Under the pieces are notes generated by a model, which did no database searches, had not been told where the DNA came from, and worked only from the letters and a program-made list of their open reading frames with translations. The position numbers were made by a program, and so were the translations under genes. Shown here piece by piece: positions 1-7,943 of a DNA stretch of 64,000 nt. The DNA is from Alloyangia pacifica. GTDB taxonomy: Bacteria > Pseudomonadota > Alphaproteobacteria > Rhodobacterales > Rhodobacteraceae. Where the stretch lies: NCBI RefSeq assembly GCF_900116195.1, contig NZ_FOZW01000008.1:62001-126000 (forward strand), read 5' to 3'. Position 1 is the first letter of the stretch. Each line of letters begins with the position of its first letter.

Positions 1-164
1 TCTCTTACGAGGGGCTGGGGAACATGGCGATCGACGCGGTGATCAACCGCGACCTGCCGCTGATCCAGGGCATCGTGCTGCTCTTCGCGGCGCTCTTCAT
101 CGTCATCAACCTGCTGGTCGATCTGTCCTACACGCTGCTGAACCCGAGGCTCCGCCATGGCTGA
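1..164 (+). CDS. Peptide/nickel-type ABC transporter permease (DppB family), C-terminal fragment
   Basis: Only the last 53 residues lie in the window; the gene begins upstream. The visible part ends with a hydrophobic segment (GIVLLFAALFIVINLLVDL) followed by the short tail NPRLR, which is the usual C-terminus of DppB/OppB permeases. It would be one of the two membrane subunits importing oligopeptides or similar small solutes. Its stop codon overlaps the start of the next permease by 8 bases, so the two are translationally coupled. The solute-binding protein gene, normally first in such operons, must lie to the left of the window. Confidence 0.85.
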   Translation, partial: SYEGLGNMAIDAVINRDLPLIQGIVLLFAALFIVINLLVDLSYTLLNPRLRHG

Positions 165-1020
165 CATCACCGCCGCCGCGCCGCGCCGCCGCGCCCGCAG
201 GCTCAATCTCCGGCTCTGGCTGCCGCTGCTCTGGCTGGGCACCGTGGCGCTCGCAGCGCTCTTCGCGCCACTTGTCGCGCCGCACGATCCGCTGATGCAG
301 GATCTCATGCTCGAACGGCTGCCACCTTCTTTCATGGCGGGCAGCGAGCCGGGCTACTGGCTCGGCACCGACAGCCTCGGCCGGGACGTGCTGTCGCGGA
401 TGATCCACGGCGCGCGCATCGCACTCTTCGTGAGCGTGATCGCCGCCGCCACCACCTGCCTCTTCGGGTCGGCACTCGGCCTCGTCGCGGGCTTTTTCGG
501 CGGCTGGTGGGACCGGGTGATCTCGCGGCTCGTCGATATCTGGATGGCGTTTCCGCCGGTGCTCTTCGCGGTGCTGCTGGTGGCGGTGATGGGCACGGGG
601 CTCACCTCGGTCATCGCCGCCATCGCGCTGATCGACTGGACGCGGTTCGCCCGGGTGATCCGCGCCGAGACCATGGTGCAGGCGCGCATGGATTACGTCG
701 ACAGCGCCCGCATCGGCGGCGCACGGCGGCTGGCGACCCTGATCAGCGAGATCCTCCCCAACGTCCTGCCTTCGATCATCGCGCTGCTGATGCTCGAGAT
801 GGGCATCGCGGTGATCGTCGAGGCGATCCTCAGCTTCGTGAACCTCTCGATCTCCTCCGACGATCCGACCTGGGGCTCGATGATCGCCGAGGGACGCAAC
901 GCCATCCACTTCGCCTGGTGGGTGCTGCTCTTCCCGCTGATCGCGCTCTTCCTGACGGTGCTGAGCTTCTCGACCCTCGGCGAGGGCCTCAAACAACGTT
1001 TCGACCCGGTGCTCCAATGA
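157..1020 (+). CDS. Peptide-type ABC transporter permease (DppC family)
   Basis: A 287-residue inner-membrane permease. After a basic N-terminus (RRRARR) there is a first membrane helix at about residues 25-47, then a periplasmic loop with the LGTDSLGRDVLSRMIHG motif typical of DppC/OppC, and five further hydrophobic segments. The cytoplasmic EAA loop that contacts the ATPase is seen as SARIGGARRLATL near residue 190. Length matches the family. It overlaps the preceding DppB gene and its stop overlaps the following ATPase start (ATGA), so it sits in a tight operon. Substrate cannot be decided without the binding protein. Confidence 0.9.
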   Translation: MADITAAAPRRRARRLNLRLWLPLLWLGTVALAALFAPLVAPHDPLMQDLMLERLPPSFMAGSEPGYWLGTDSLGRDVLSRMIHGARIALFVSVIAAATTCLFGSALGLVAGFFGGWWDRVISRLVDIWMAFPPVLFAVLLVAVMGTGLTSVIAAIALIDWTRFARVIRAETMVQARMDYVDSARIGGARRLATLISEILPNVLPSIIALLMLEMGIAVIVEAILSFVNLSISSDDPTWGSMIAEGRNAIHFAWWVLLFPLIALFLTVLSFSTLGEGLKQRFDPVLQ

Positions 1021-1913
1021 CAGGCTCGCAGACCCACCCCAACACGCTTGACGTGATGCAGCTGAACATCGCGTTGCCGAACGGCCACCGGCTGCTGCGC
1101 GACGTCTCGCTCAGCCTGCGACCCGGCGAGGTGCGCGTGCTCGTCGGCGAGAGCGGCGCCGGCAAGTCGATGATCGGCAAGGCGGTGCTCGGCATCCTGC
1201 CGCAAAACCTGAAAGTGACCGAGGGAGAGATCCTGCTCGAGGGGCAGCACCTGAACGCCATGACCCCCTGGACCCGGCGCAAGACCGTGGCGCAGAGCGC
1301 CGCGCTGATCCCGCAGGACCCGCTCACCGCGCTCAACCCGGCGCGGCGGATCGGACCGCAGATCACCGACCCGCTGGTGCGCATCCATGGCTGGAGCCGC
1401 ACAAAGGCGCGCGAAACTGCTCTGGCCCTGCTCGACCGCGTGCACATCCGCGACCCGAAGCGGGTGATGGAGAGCTACCCGCACGAGCTTTCGGGCGGGA
1501 TGCGCCAGCGCGTGCTCATCGCCGCGGCTTTCGCGCCCTCACCCCGGCTCATCGTCGCGGACGAGCCCACCACGGCGCTCGACGTGACGGTGCAGAAGCA
1601 GATCCTGCGGCTGATCCGCGAGTTGCAGCAGGAGACCGCCACCGCGGTACTCTTCGTCACCCACGATATGGGCGTGGTCGCCAAGGTCAGCCAACAGGTC
1701 ACCGTGCTCTTTGCCGGCAAGGTCATGGAGGACGCGCCGACCGAGCGAATCTTCACCGACCCCCGCCATCCCTACACCCGCGCCCTGATCGCGGCGACGC
1801 CGAGCTACGCGGACCTCGACCGGCCCTTCTCGCCGGTACCGCAGGCGCTGATCGCCGAATTGCAGGACGACATCGTCCGGGACGACGCCCGGCATCAAGG
1901 AGGCGCGCGATGA
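1017..1913 (+). CDS. Peptide-type ABC transporter ATP-binding protein (DppD family)
   Basis: A 298-residue ATPase energising the two permeases. It shows Walker A (GESGAGKS, about residues 46-53), the signature LSGGM-RQR, Walker B (LIVADEPTTALD) and the switch histidine (FVTHDMG). The family's C-terminal oligopeptide-transport extension follows (HPYTRALIAATP). The reading frame stays open far upstream, but the ATG at 1017 overlaps the stop of the permease in an ATGA junction and gives the normal family length, so it was chosen. The stop again overlaps the next gene by 4 bases. Confidence 0.93.
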   Translation: MTGSQTHPNTLDVMQLNIALPNGHRLLRDVSLSLRPGEVRVLVGESGAGKSMIGKAVLGILPQNLKVTEGEILLEGQHLNAMTPWTRRKTVAQSAALIPQDPLTALNPARRIGPQITDPLVRIHGWSRTKARETALALLDRVHIRDPKRVMESYPHELSGGMRQRVLIAAAFAPSPRLIVADEPTTALDVTVQKQILRLIRELQQETATAVLFVTHDMGVVAKVSQQVTVLFAGKVMEDAPTERIFTDPRHPYTRALIAATPSYADLDRPFSPVPQALIAELQDDIVRDDARHQGGAR

Positions 1914-2764
1914 CCCTGCAGACGCTGACACAGACCCCGGAAGCGCCGGAAGCTGGCGCCGCGCGCAGCCTGTTCACCGTGCGCGACCTGCGCCTGTCGT
2001 TCCCCGACCTTGCCCGGAAGCCCCTGCTCGGGCCCGCGCCGCGCACCGAGGTTCTCAAGGGCCTCAGCTTCGACATACCTGCGGGTCAGATCACCGGCAT
2101 CGTCGGCGAGAGCGGTTCGGGCAAATCCACCGCCGGCCGCGTGCTGGTGCGCCTGCTGGGGCCGGACTCGGGCAGCGTGCTCTACGACGGGCAGGACATC
2201 GGCCATCTGGACGAGGCGGCGCTGCGCCCGCTGCGGCGCGATCTGCAGATGATATTCCAGGACCCCATGTCCTCGCTCAACCCGCGCCACAAGGTCTGGC
2301 GGATCATCGCCCAGCCGTTGAAGCGCTACGGGCTCGGAGGCACCAAGGCCGATGCCATCGCCGCGCTCGGCAAGGTCGGCCTGCCCCCCGCCTTCGCCGA
2401 GCGCTACCCGCACGAGCTGTCGGGCGGCCAGCGCCAGCGCGTCGGCATCGCCCGGGCCATCGCATTGAAGCCGCGCTTCATCCTCGCCGACGAGATCGTC
2501 TCGGGCCTCGATGTCTCCAGCCAGGCGCAGGTGCTCTTGCTGCTCAAGCAGCTTGCCCGCGAGATGGGGCTGACCATCGCCTTCATCAGCCACGACCTGT
2601 CGGTGATCCGCCACCTCTGCGACCGGGTGATCGTGCTGAACCGGGGCGAGATCGTCGAGCAGGGGCCGGTGGCACAGGTCTTCCGTGCGCCTGTCTCGGA
2701 GGTCACGCGCACGCTGCTCGCGGCGATTCCGCTTCCAGAGCTCGACGCAGGTTGGCTGGACTGA
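1910..2764 (+). CDS. Peptide-type ABC transporter ATP-binding protein (DppF family)
   Basis: A 284-residue second ATPase, forming a heterodimer with the preceding protein. Walker A is GESGSGKST, the signature is LSGGQRQR, and Walker B is FILADEIVSGLDVSSQ. In that last motif the usual Pro-Thr after Asp-Glu is replaced by Ile-Val, a variation seen in some DppF/OppF proteins. The FISHDLS switch region is intact. It is the last gene of the operon: 232 bases without a gene follow. There is no obvious T-rich terminator directly after the stop. Confidence 0.92.
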   Translation: MTLQTLTQTPEAPEAGAARSLFTVRDLRLSFPDLARKPLLGPAPRTEVLKGLSFDIPAGQITGIVGESGSGKSTAGRVLVRLLGPDSGSVLYDGQDIGHLDEAALRPLRRDLQMIFQDPMSSLNPRHKVWRIIAQPLKRYGLGGTKADAIAALGKVGLPPAFAERYPHELSGGQRQRVGIARAIALKPRFILADEIVSGLDVSSQAQVLLLLKQLAREMGLTIAFISHDLSVIRHLCDRVIVLNRGEIVEQGPVAQVFRAPVSEVTRTLLAAIPLPELDAGWLD

Positions 2765-2884
2765 CGCCGCAGGGGTCTTTGAGTGACGGCCTGCAAGCGC
2801 TCATAAAATTGATGCGTGAAGCAGTTTACCCCACGTCTGCCTCACGTACCCAGTGCATTTCTGGCAAGAACTTCGCCATAAATA

Positions 2885-2996
2885 TGGAAGCGGTCTCCGT
2901 CGCGCATAAAAATTCCATCCGAAAATAAACTTTATACTTGAAATAAAACTACACCCGTAGCGTGATGATGCCAAGACCGGCACTCAGGAGGACATC
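2885..2996 (+). promoter_or_regulatory. Upstream region of the acyl-CoA ligase gene
   Basis: An AT-rich stretch (about 2910-2950), unlike the surrounding GC-rich DNA, precedes the ligase gene and probably holds its promoter. It contains TTTATACTTGAAATA at 2931-2945. This resembles TTTATACCTAAAGTA at 5013-5027 in front of the TRAP genes (12 of 15 positions identical), so a shared regulator is possible. The ribosome-binding site CAGGAGG lies just before the ATG at 2997. No regulator gene is adjacent. Confidence 0.4.
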
Positions 2997-4634
2997 ATGC
3001 TTGGCCCCAGCACCCATACCGACAGCTTCAGCCGCGACAACCTGCCGGCCGAAGAGCTGCAACCGGTCTTCCTGCTGGATCGCTTCGCCTACCCCGAGCA
3101 CCTGAATGCCGCCGTCGAACTGACCGACCGGATGGTCGAGAAGGGTTTCGGCGACCGCGTCGCGCTGGTGGGTCAGGGCCGCAGCCGCACCTATGCCGAG
3201 CTTGCCGACTGGACCAGCCGCATCGCCCGCGTGCTGATCGAGGACTACGGCGTGAAGCCCGGCAACCGCATCCTGATCCGCAGCGCCAACACCCCCGCGC
3301 TCGTCGCCTGCTGGCTCGGCGCCACAAAGGCCGGCGCGGTCGTGGTCAACACCATGCCGCTGCTGCGCAAAAAGGAGCTGATGCAGCACCTCGAGAAGGC
3401 CGAGGTCTCGCTGGCGCTTTGCGACACGCGGATGCTGGACGAGTTGGAAGCCTGCCTGCCCGAGAGCCGACACCTCAAGCGCATCGTCGGTTTCGACGGC
3501 AGTTCCGGCTTCGAGGGGGAGCTCGACCGCACCGCCGCCGCCAAGCCCTCGGGACCTTGCTGGGTCGAGACCGGGCGCGATGACGTGGCGCTGCTCGGCT
3601 TTACCTCGGGTTCGACCGGCGTGCCCAAGGCCACCATGCATTTCCACCGCGACCTGCTGATGATCGCCGACGGCTACGCCCGCGAGGTGCTCGAGGTGCA
3701 GCCCGAGGACATCTTCGTCGGCTCGCCCCCGCTGGCCTTCACCTTCGGCCTCGGCGGGCTGGCGATTTTCCCGCTGCGCTTCGGCGCCAGCGCCGTGCTG
3801 CTGGAAAAGGCCGCACCACCGGACCTCATCCGCATCATCGAACAGCATCGTGCCACCATCTGCTTCACCGCCCCCACCGCCTATCGCGCCATGATGCTGG
3901 CGATGGACGAGGGCGCGGACCTGTCGAGCCTGCGCTGCGCCGTCTCCGCTGGCGAGACCCTGCCCGCCCCGGTGTTCGAGGCCTGGGCCGAGAAGACCGG
4001 CAAGCCGATCCTCGACGGCATTGGCGGCACCGAGATGCTGCACATCTACATCTCCAACCGCTTCGGCGACGCCAAGCCCGGCTGCACCGGCACGCCGCTC
4101 ACCGGCTACGAGGCGAAGATTGTCGATGACGAGATGAACGAGGTGCCGCGCGGCACGCCGGGCCATCTGGCGGTGCGCGGCCCGGTGGGCTGCCGCTACC
4201 TCGCCGACGACCGGCAGACGATCTTCGTTCGCGATGGCTGGAACCTGCCCGGCGACACTTTCGTGCAGGACGAGGAGGGGTATTTCCACTTCGCCGCGCG
4301 CTCGGACGACATGATCGTCTCGTCGGGCTACAACATCGCCGGGCCCGAGGTGGAAGCCGCGCTTCTGGCACACCCGGACGTGATCGAATGCGGCGTCATC
4401 GGCGCGCCGGACGCAGAACGCGGCATCGTGGTGCAGGCGCATGTGGTGCTGCGCGAGGGCGTGCCCGCCGACGACGCGACCGCCAAGGCGCTGCAGGATT
4501 TCGTCAAGGCGACCATCGCGCCCTACAAGTACCCGCGCTCGGTGATCTTCACCGACGCTTTGCCGAAAACCGAGAGCGGCAAGATCCAACGCTTCCGCCT
4601 CAAGAACGCCGCCCCCACTCCGGCGAACGCCTGA
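2997..4634 (+). CDS. Aromatic acid-CoA ligase (2-aminobenzoate/benzoate-CoA ligase family)
   Basis: A 545-residue cytoplasmic enzyme of the ANL superfamily that would adenylate an aryl carboxylate with ATP and transfer it to coenzyme A. The phosphate-binding loop TSGSTGVPK is at about 203-211. The adenylate motif GGTEMLHIYIS lies near 342, the hinge region is at SDDMIVSSGYNI, and the catalytic C-terminal lysine is in PKTESGKIQR. The GGTEMLHIYISN run and overall length are what I associate with 2-aminobenzoate-CoA and benzoate-CoA ligases rather than fatty acyl-CoA synthetases. A TRAP transporter 431 bases downstream on the same strand may import the aromatic acid. No ring-reducing or box-pathway genes are nearby, so later steps would be encoded elsewhere. 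The exact aryl substrate is uncertain. Confidence 0.82.
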   Translation: MLGPSTHTDSFSRDNLPAEELQPVFLLDRFAYPEHLNAAVELTDRMVEKGFGDRVALVGQGRSRTYAELADWTSRIARVLIEDYGVKPGNRILIRSANTPALVACWLGATKAGAVVVNTMPLLRKKELMQHLEKAEVSLALCDTRMLDELEACLPESRHLKRIVGFDGSSGFEGELDRTAAAKPSGPCWVETGRDDVALLGFTSGSTGVPKATMHFHRDLLMIADGYAREVLEVQPEDIFVGSPPLAFTFGLGGLAIFPLRFGASAVLLEKAAPPDLIRIIEQHRATICFTAPTAYRAMMLAMDEGADLSSLRCAVSAGETLPAPVFEAWAEKTGKPILDGIGGTEMLHIYISNRFGDAKPGCTGTPLTGYEAKIVDDEMNEVPRGTPGHLAVRGPVGCRYLADDRQTIFVRDGWNLPGDTFVQDEEGYFHFAARSDDMIVSSGYNIAGPEVEAALLAHPDVIECGVIGAPDAERGIVVQAHVVLREGVPADDATAKALQDFVKATIAPYKYPRSVIFTDALPKTESGKIQRFRLKNAAPTPANA

Positions 4635-5065
4635 CCGGCGAGCCGGATAGCATTCACTCTCTACCCTTGACGCCCTGACGGTCGACTGCGACCGCCGGGG
4701 CTGTCTCGTTTCGCTGACGCTTGCCCAAGGGGATGCACATATATTTTAGTTCTGAATTATTTTCTCCGGACGGGCGGATAAGGACGGCGTGATTTCCAGC
4801 CGCGAAAATCCCGCCGGGCAAGAAACCGGGATCGGAGAGGCATCTGGACGCCAAACCCATAAAATATCAGAGATAACCGCATTTATTCACACCATCCGCA
4901 AAGCGTACAAGCCACTCCAGCACTCGCAGCGTGCCCATCCATGAGTCGTCTCGGATCGCTTGCGGGCGCGGCGTCATCGCTGACCCTATCCTTCTCCCGC
5001 GTTGACATTTAATTTATACCTAAAGTACCTATTTTGCGAATAACCAGAATGAGGGAGCGATTGCG
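4635..5065. other. 431-base intergenic region between ligase and TRAP genes
   Basis: No convincing coding region was found; short open frames here lack family features and ribosome-binding sites. A small hairpin (CGGTCG, loop ACTG, CGACCG at 4679-4694) could end the ligase transcript but has no T-run. Two AT-rich patches occur at about 4739-4766 and 4858-4890. The last 65 bases hold the likely promoter of the TRAP genes. Confidence 0.5.
5002..5031 (+). promoter_or_regulatory. Probable sigma-70 promoter of the TRAP operon
   Basis: A perfect -35 hexamer TTGACA (5002-5007) is followed after 18 bases by TACCTA (5026-5031), a moderate -10. The resulting leader to the ATG at 5066 would be about 30 bases. 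The spacer carries the TTTATACCTAAAGTA element also seen in variant form upstream of the ligase gene, where an operator could block polymerase. Confidence 0.5.
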
Positions 5066-5545
5066 ATGCAACGGGCAAGAAGCCTGACCTGGGTGATGAG
5101 GCTCTGCGGCGGCACCTCCGCCGCCTCGCTCGCGCTGCTGAGCATCCTCGTGGTTGGCGACGTCATCCTGCGCAACACCGGCCTGGCGCGCTGGTCCTGG
5201 CTCAGCGAGCTGACCGAGTACCTGCTGACCATCTCGACCTTCACCGGCGCGCCCTGGGTGCTGCACAACCATGGCCATGTGAACGTCGATGTATTGCTGC
5301 GCACCGTCAGCGCGGCGAAGGCGCGCTGGCTGGTCAGGGCCTCGAACCTCCTTGGCGGCGTGATCTCGGCGATCCTGCTGGTCGTCGCGGTCCGGGTGAC
5401 GTTTGACAGCTACGCGCTTGGCTCGCTGGTGTTCAAGAACCTCATCTTTCCCGAATGGTACCTCATGACCCCCGTGGTGCTCTGCTTCGGCCTCTGCACG
5501 GCCGAGTTCCTGACCCGGATCGTCACCCGGGAGGCCCACGCATGA
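5066..5545 (+). CDS. dctQ: TRAP transporter small permease (DctQ family)
   Basis: A 159-residue inner-membrane protein with four hydrophobic segments (about 12-34, 50-70, 90-112 and 130-150), the expected DctQ topology. The family features WLSELTEYLL and the HVNVDVLLR turn are visible. It pairs with the large permease that follows through a 4-base ATGA overlap. A GAGGGAG ribosome-binding site lies 8 bases before the ATG. It forms part of a sodium-driven importer with the downstream large permease and binding protein, possibly for the aromatic acid used by the upstream ligase. Confidence 0.9.
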   Translation: MQRARSLTWVMRLCGGTSAASLALLSILVVGDVILRNTGLARWSWLSELTEYLLTISTFTGAPWVLHNHGHVNVDVLLRTVSAAKARWLVRASNLLGGVISAILLVVAVRVTFDSYALGSLVFKNLIFPEWYLMTPVVLCFGLCTAEFLTRIVTREAHA

Positions 5546-6855
5546 GCTGGCTGGAGATTATCGCGCTGCTCGGCGGCGTTCTGGCAGTGCTTTTCGCCAT
5601 CGGCACCCCTGTCGCTCTCGCCTTTCTCGGCGCCAACCTGATCGGTGCCTGGCTGTTTCTCGGCAGCGGCGCGGGCATCGAGCAGCTGGTGCGGAATGCC
5701 TCCATGTCGGTCAATTCCTTTTCGCTCGTGCCGATCCCGCTCTTCGTGCTGATGGGCGAGCTTCTGTTCCACTGCGGCCTCGCCTACCGGGCCATCGAGG
5801 CGATCGAGCGGCTGCTGCACCGCCTGCCCGCGAGGCTCGGCTGCGTGTCGGTGGTCGGCGGCACCGCCTTCGCGGCGCTTTCCGGCTCGTCCATCGCCAA
5901 CACCGCGCTGCTCGGCGGCACGCTGTCGCAGGAAATGCTGCGCCGGGGCTATTCGACGACGCTGGCGCTCGGCCCGGTCATGGCCGTCGGCGGCATCGCC
6001 GTGCTGATCCCACCCTCGACGCTGGCGGTCATGCTCGGCTCTCTCTCGGGCATCTCGATCACCCAGCTGCTGATCGGCGGGCTGGTGCCCGGGCTGCTGA
6101 TGGCCGCGCTCTTCCTGCTCTTCGTGATCCTGACCGGACACTTCCGCCCGCAGAGCGCACCGCGCGATGCAACCGCCAGCAGCTACACGCTGGCCGAGCG
6201 GATCGTGCCCTTCCTGCGCGACGTGGTGCCGCTCTTCGGCATCTTCGTCGCGGTGATCGGCAGCATGCTGGCCGGCATCGCCACGCCGACCGAGGCTGCG
6301 GGCCTCGGCGCCTTTGCCGCGCTCATCGCCACCGCCCTCTACCGCAAGCTGAGCTGGGCTGCGCTGGTCAAGGCAATGACCGAGACCGCAAAGGTTTCGG
6401 TGTCGATCCTTTTCATCATCGTCGCCTCGACCACCTTCTCGCAGATCCTGTCGTTCTCCGGCGCCACCTCCGGAATGCTGCAGCTGATCAACGCGGTGGA
6501 TCCCACGCCGATGACGCTGATCGTCTGCATGCTGCTGATCCTGCTCGTGCTGGGCTGCTTCATCGACCAGATCTCGATGATGATGATCACCCTGCCGATC
6601 TTCATGCCGCTGGCCCATGCGGCGGGCATCGAGGTGGTCTGGCTCGGGCTGATGATGCTGGTGGCGATCGAGCTCGGCATGCTGACGCCGCCTTTCGGCA
6701 TCTTGCTGATGGTCATGCAGGGCGCCAGCCGCTCGGTACCTCTGGTCAGCATCTACAAGGCGGCGGCCCCCTTCATCCTGATCGAGATCGGCGTGCTGAT
6801 CCTGATGCTGATGGTGCCGCAGCTCACGCTCTTCCTGCCAGCGCTGGTGCGCTGA
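5542..6855 (+). CDS. dctM: TRAP transporter large permease (DctM family)
   Basis: A 437-residue integral membrane protein with about twelve hydrophobic segments. Diagnostic DctM motifs are present: the SLVPIPLFVLMGELL segment near residue 60, the ALSGSSIANTALLGG loop near 110, and TPTEAAGLGAF near 255. It is the transport channel that receives substrate from the periplasmic binding protein. The start at 5542 overlaps the dctQ stop, and an earlier in-frame ATG at 5455 would lie inside dctQ, so it was not used. The binding-protein gene follows after 41 bases. Confidence 0.93.
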   Translation: MSWLEIIALLGGVLAVLFAIGTPVALAFLGANLIGAWLFLGSGAGIEQLVRNASMSVNSFSLVPIPLFVLMGELLFHCGLAYRAIEAIERLLHRLPARLGCVSVVGGTAFAALSGSSIANTALLGGTLSQEMLRRGYSTTLALGPVMAVGGIAVLIPPSTLAVMLGSLSGISITQLLIGGLVPGLLMAALFLLFVILTGHFRPQSAPRDATASSYTLAERIVPFLRDVVPLFGIFVAVIGSMLAGIATPTEAAGLGAFAALIATALYRKLSWAALVKAMTETAKVSVSILFIIVASTTFSQILSFSGATSGMLQLINAVDPTPMTLIVCMLLILLVLGCFIDQISMMMITLPIFMPLAHAAGIEVVWLGLMMLVAIELGMLTPPFGILLMVMQGASRSVPLVSIYKAAAPFILIEIGVLILMLMVPQLTLFLPALVR

Positions 6856-6896
6856 CAGGCCCCTTTCCCCAAGTCCAACAGTCCGGAGAAACAAAA

Positions 6897-7868
6897 ATGA
6901 AAATCCGCTCCCTGAAAACGGCAGGTATGGCCGTGGTGGCAGCCCTCGCACTGGCAAGCCCGCTTGCCGCGGCAGAGACCACGCTGCGCGCCATCACCGC
7001 CTTCCAGCCCGGCACCACCTTTGCCAAGCCGTTCGAGGACTTCGTGTCCAAGGTGAACGCACAGGGCGAGGGACTCCTGCAGATCGAGGTGATCGGCGGG
7101 CCGGAAGCCATGCCGCCCTTCGAAATCGGCAACGCGCTGCGCAACGGCATCGTCGACATCGCCAACACCACCGCGGTCTTCCACGCCAGCCTGGTGCCCG
7201 AGGGCGTCGCCATGACCCTCGCCACCCGCCCGATGTCGGAGCTGCGCGAGAACGGCGGCTATGCGCTGATGAACAAGCTGCACGAGGACAAGGCCCGCAT
7301 CCACTGGCTCGGCCGGCTGACGCAGGGCATCAACTACCACATCTACCTCAACGAGCCGCCCGCGGACGGCAAACTCGAAGGTCTGAAGCTGCGCTCAGTC
7401 CCCGTCTATCAGGCGTTCTTCAAGGACCTTGGCGCCACCCCGATGCAGACCGCCCCGGGCGAGGTCTACACCGCGCTGGAGCGCGGCGTGATCGACGGCT
7501 ACGGCTGGCCCTCGATCGGCGTCTTCGACCTCGGCTGGCAGGACAAGACCGGCGCGCGCGTGAACCCGGGCTTCTACCAGGTCGAGACCGGCCTCTACCT
7601 GAGCCTCAAGACCTGGGAGTCGCTGTCGGAAGAGCAGCAAACCTTCCTTGAGGGCCTGATGATCGAGACCGAGTCCTCGTCGTCGCTGGTGCAGGATCTT
7701 GCCGAGGCCGAGAAGGCGAAGCAGATCGAGGCGGGGATCGAGATGGTGGACCTCGACGCGGATGCAGCGACCGAGTTCGGCGCGGCGGCGCAGGAGTCCG
7801 GCTGGAAACCGATCCTCGCAACCAGCCCCGAGCACGGCGCGAAGCTGCGCGAACTCTTCGCCGAGTAA
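6897..7868 (+). CDS. dctP: TRAP transporter solute-binding protein (DctP family)
   Basis: A 323-residue periplasmic receptor. Residues 1-24 are a Sec signal peptide (basic KIRSLK, hydrophobic core, Ala-Ala-Ala-Glu cleavage region). The mature part shows the DctP fold markers: an LRSVPVYQAF stretch near 160, the VYTALERGVIDG segment in which the family's conserved glycine-rich turn sits, and a C-terminal helix after LSEEQQTFLEG. The arginine that usually pairs with the substrate carboxylate is probably in the KLRSVP segment. It is the last gene of the operon, closed by a strong terminator 26 bases on. Substrate inferred only from the upstream aryl-CoA ligase. Confidence 0.9.
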   Translation: MKIRSLKTAGMAVVAALALASPLAAAETTLRAITAFQPGTTFAKPFEDFVSKVNAQGEGLLQIEVIGGPEAMPPFEIGNALRNGIVDIANTTAVFHASLVPEGVAMTLATRPMSELRENGGYALMNKLHEDKARIHWLGRLTQGINYHIYLNEPPADGKLEGLKLRSVPVYQAFFKDLGATPMQTAPGEVYTALERGVIDGYGWPSIGVFDLGWQDKTGARVNPGFYQVETGLYLSLKTWESLSEEQQTFLEGLMIETESSSSLVQDLAEAEKAKQIEAGIEMVDLDADAATEFGAAAQESGWKPILATSPEHGAKLRELFAE

Positions 7869-7894
7869 GTTTCGCGCTGCATGCCGATCAACAA

Positions 7895-7925
7895 GGCCGG
7901 GGGCAAATACCCCCGGCCTCTTTTT
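7895..7925. terminator. Strong rho-independent terminator after dctP
   Basis: A perfect 9-bp stem (GGCCGGGGG at 7895-7903 with CCCCCGGCC at 7910-7918) closes a 6-base loop and is followed on the plus strand by TCTTTTT. It separates the plus-strand TRAP operon from the minus-strand oxidase gene that converges on it. On the minus strand the A/T-rich sequence after the stem is weaker, so it acts mainly for the plus strand. Confidence 0.92.
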
Positions 7926-7943
7926 ATATACCGGAACGCGCGG

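Noticed and set aside
507-1016. N-terminal extension of the DppD-type ATPase
   Set aside because: The extension lies inside the upstream permease gene in another frame; the ATGA junction at 1017 gives the normal length.
2949-4589. Long open frame (over 500 codons) on the minus strand opposite the aryl-CoA ligase
   Set aside because: Composition is Gly/Arg/His-rich with no family motif, as expected for the antisense of a GC-rich gene; the plus-strand ligase is clearly real.
4654-4860. Possible 68-residue gene in the ligase-TRAP gap
   Set aside because: No ribosome-binding site, no recognisable features and no neighbours on its strand.
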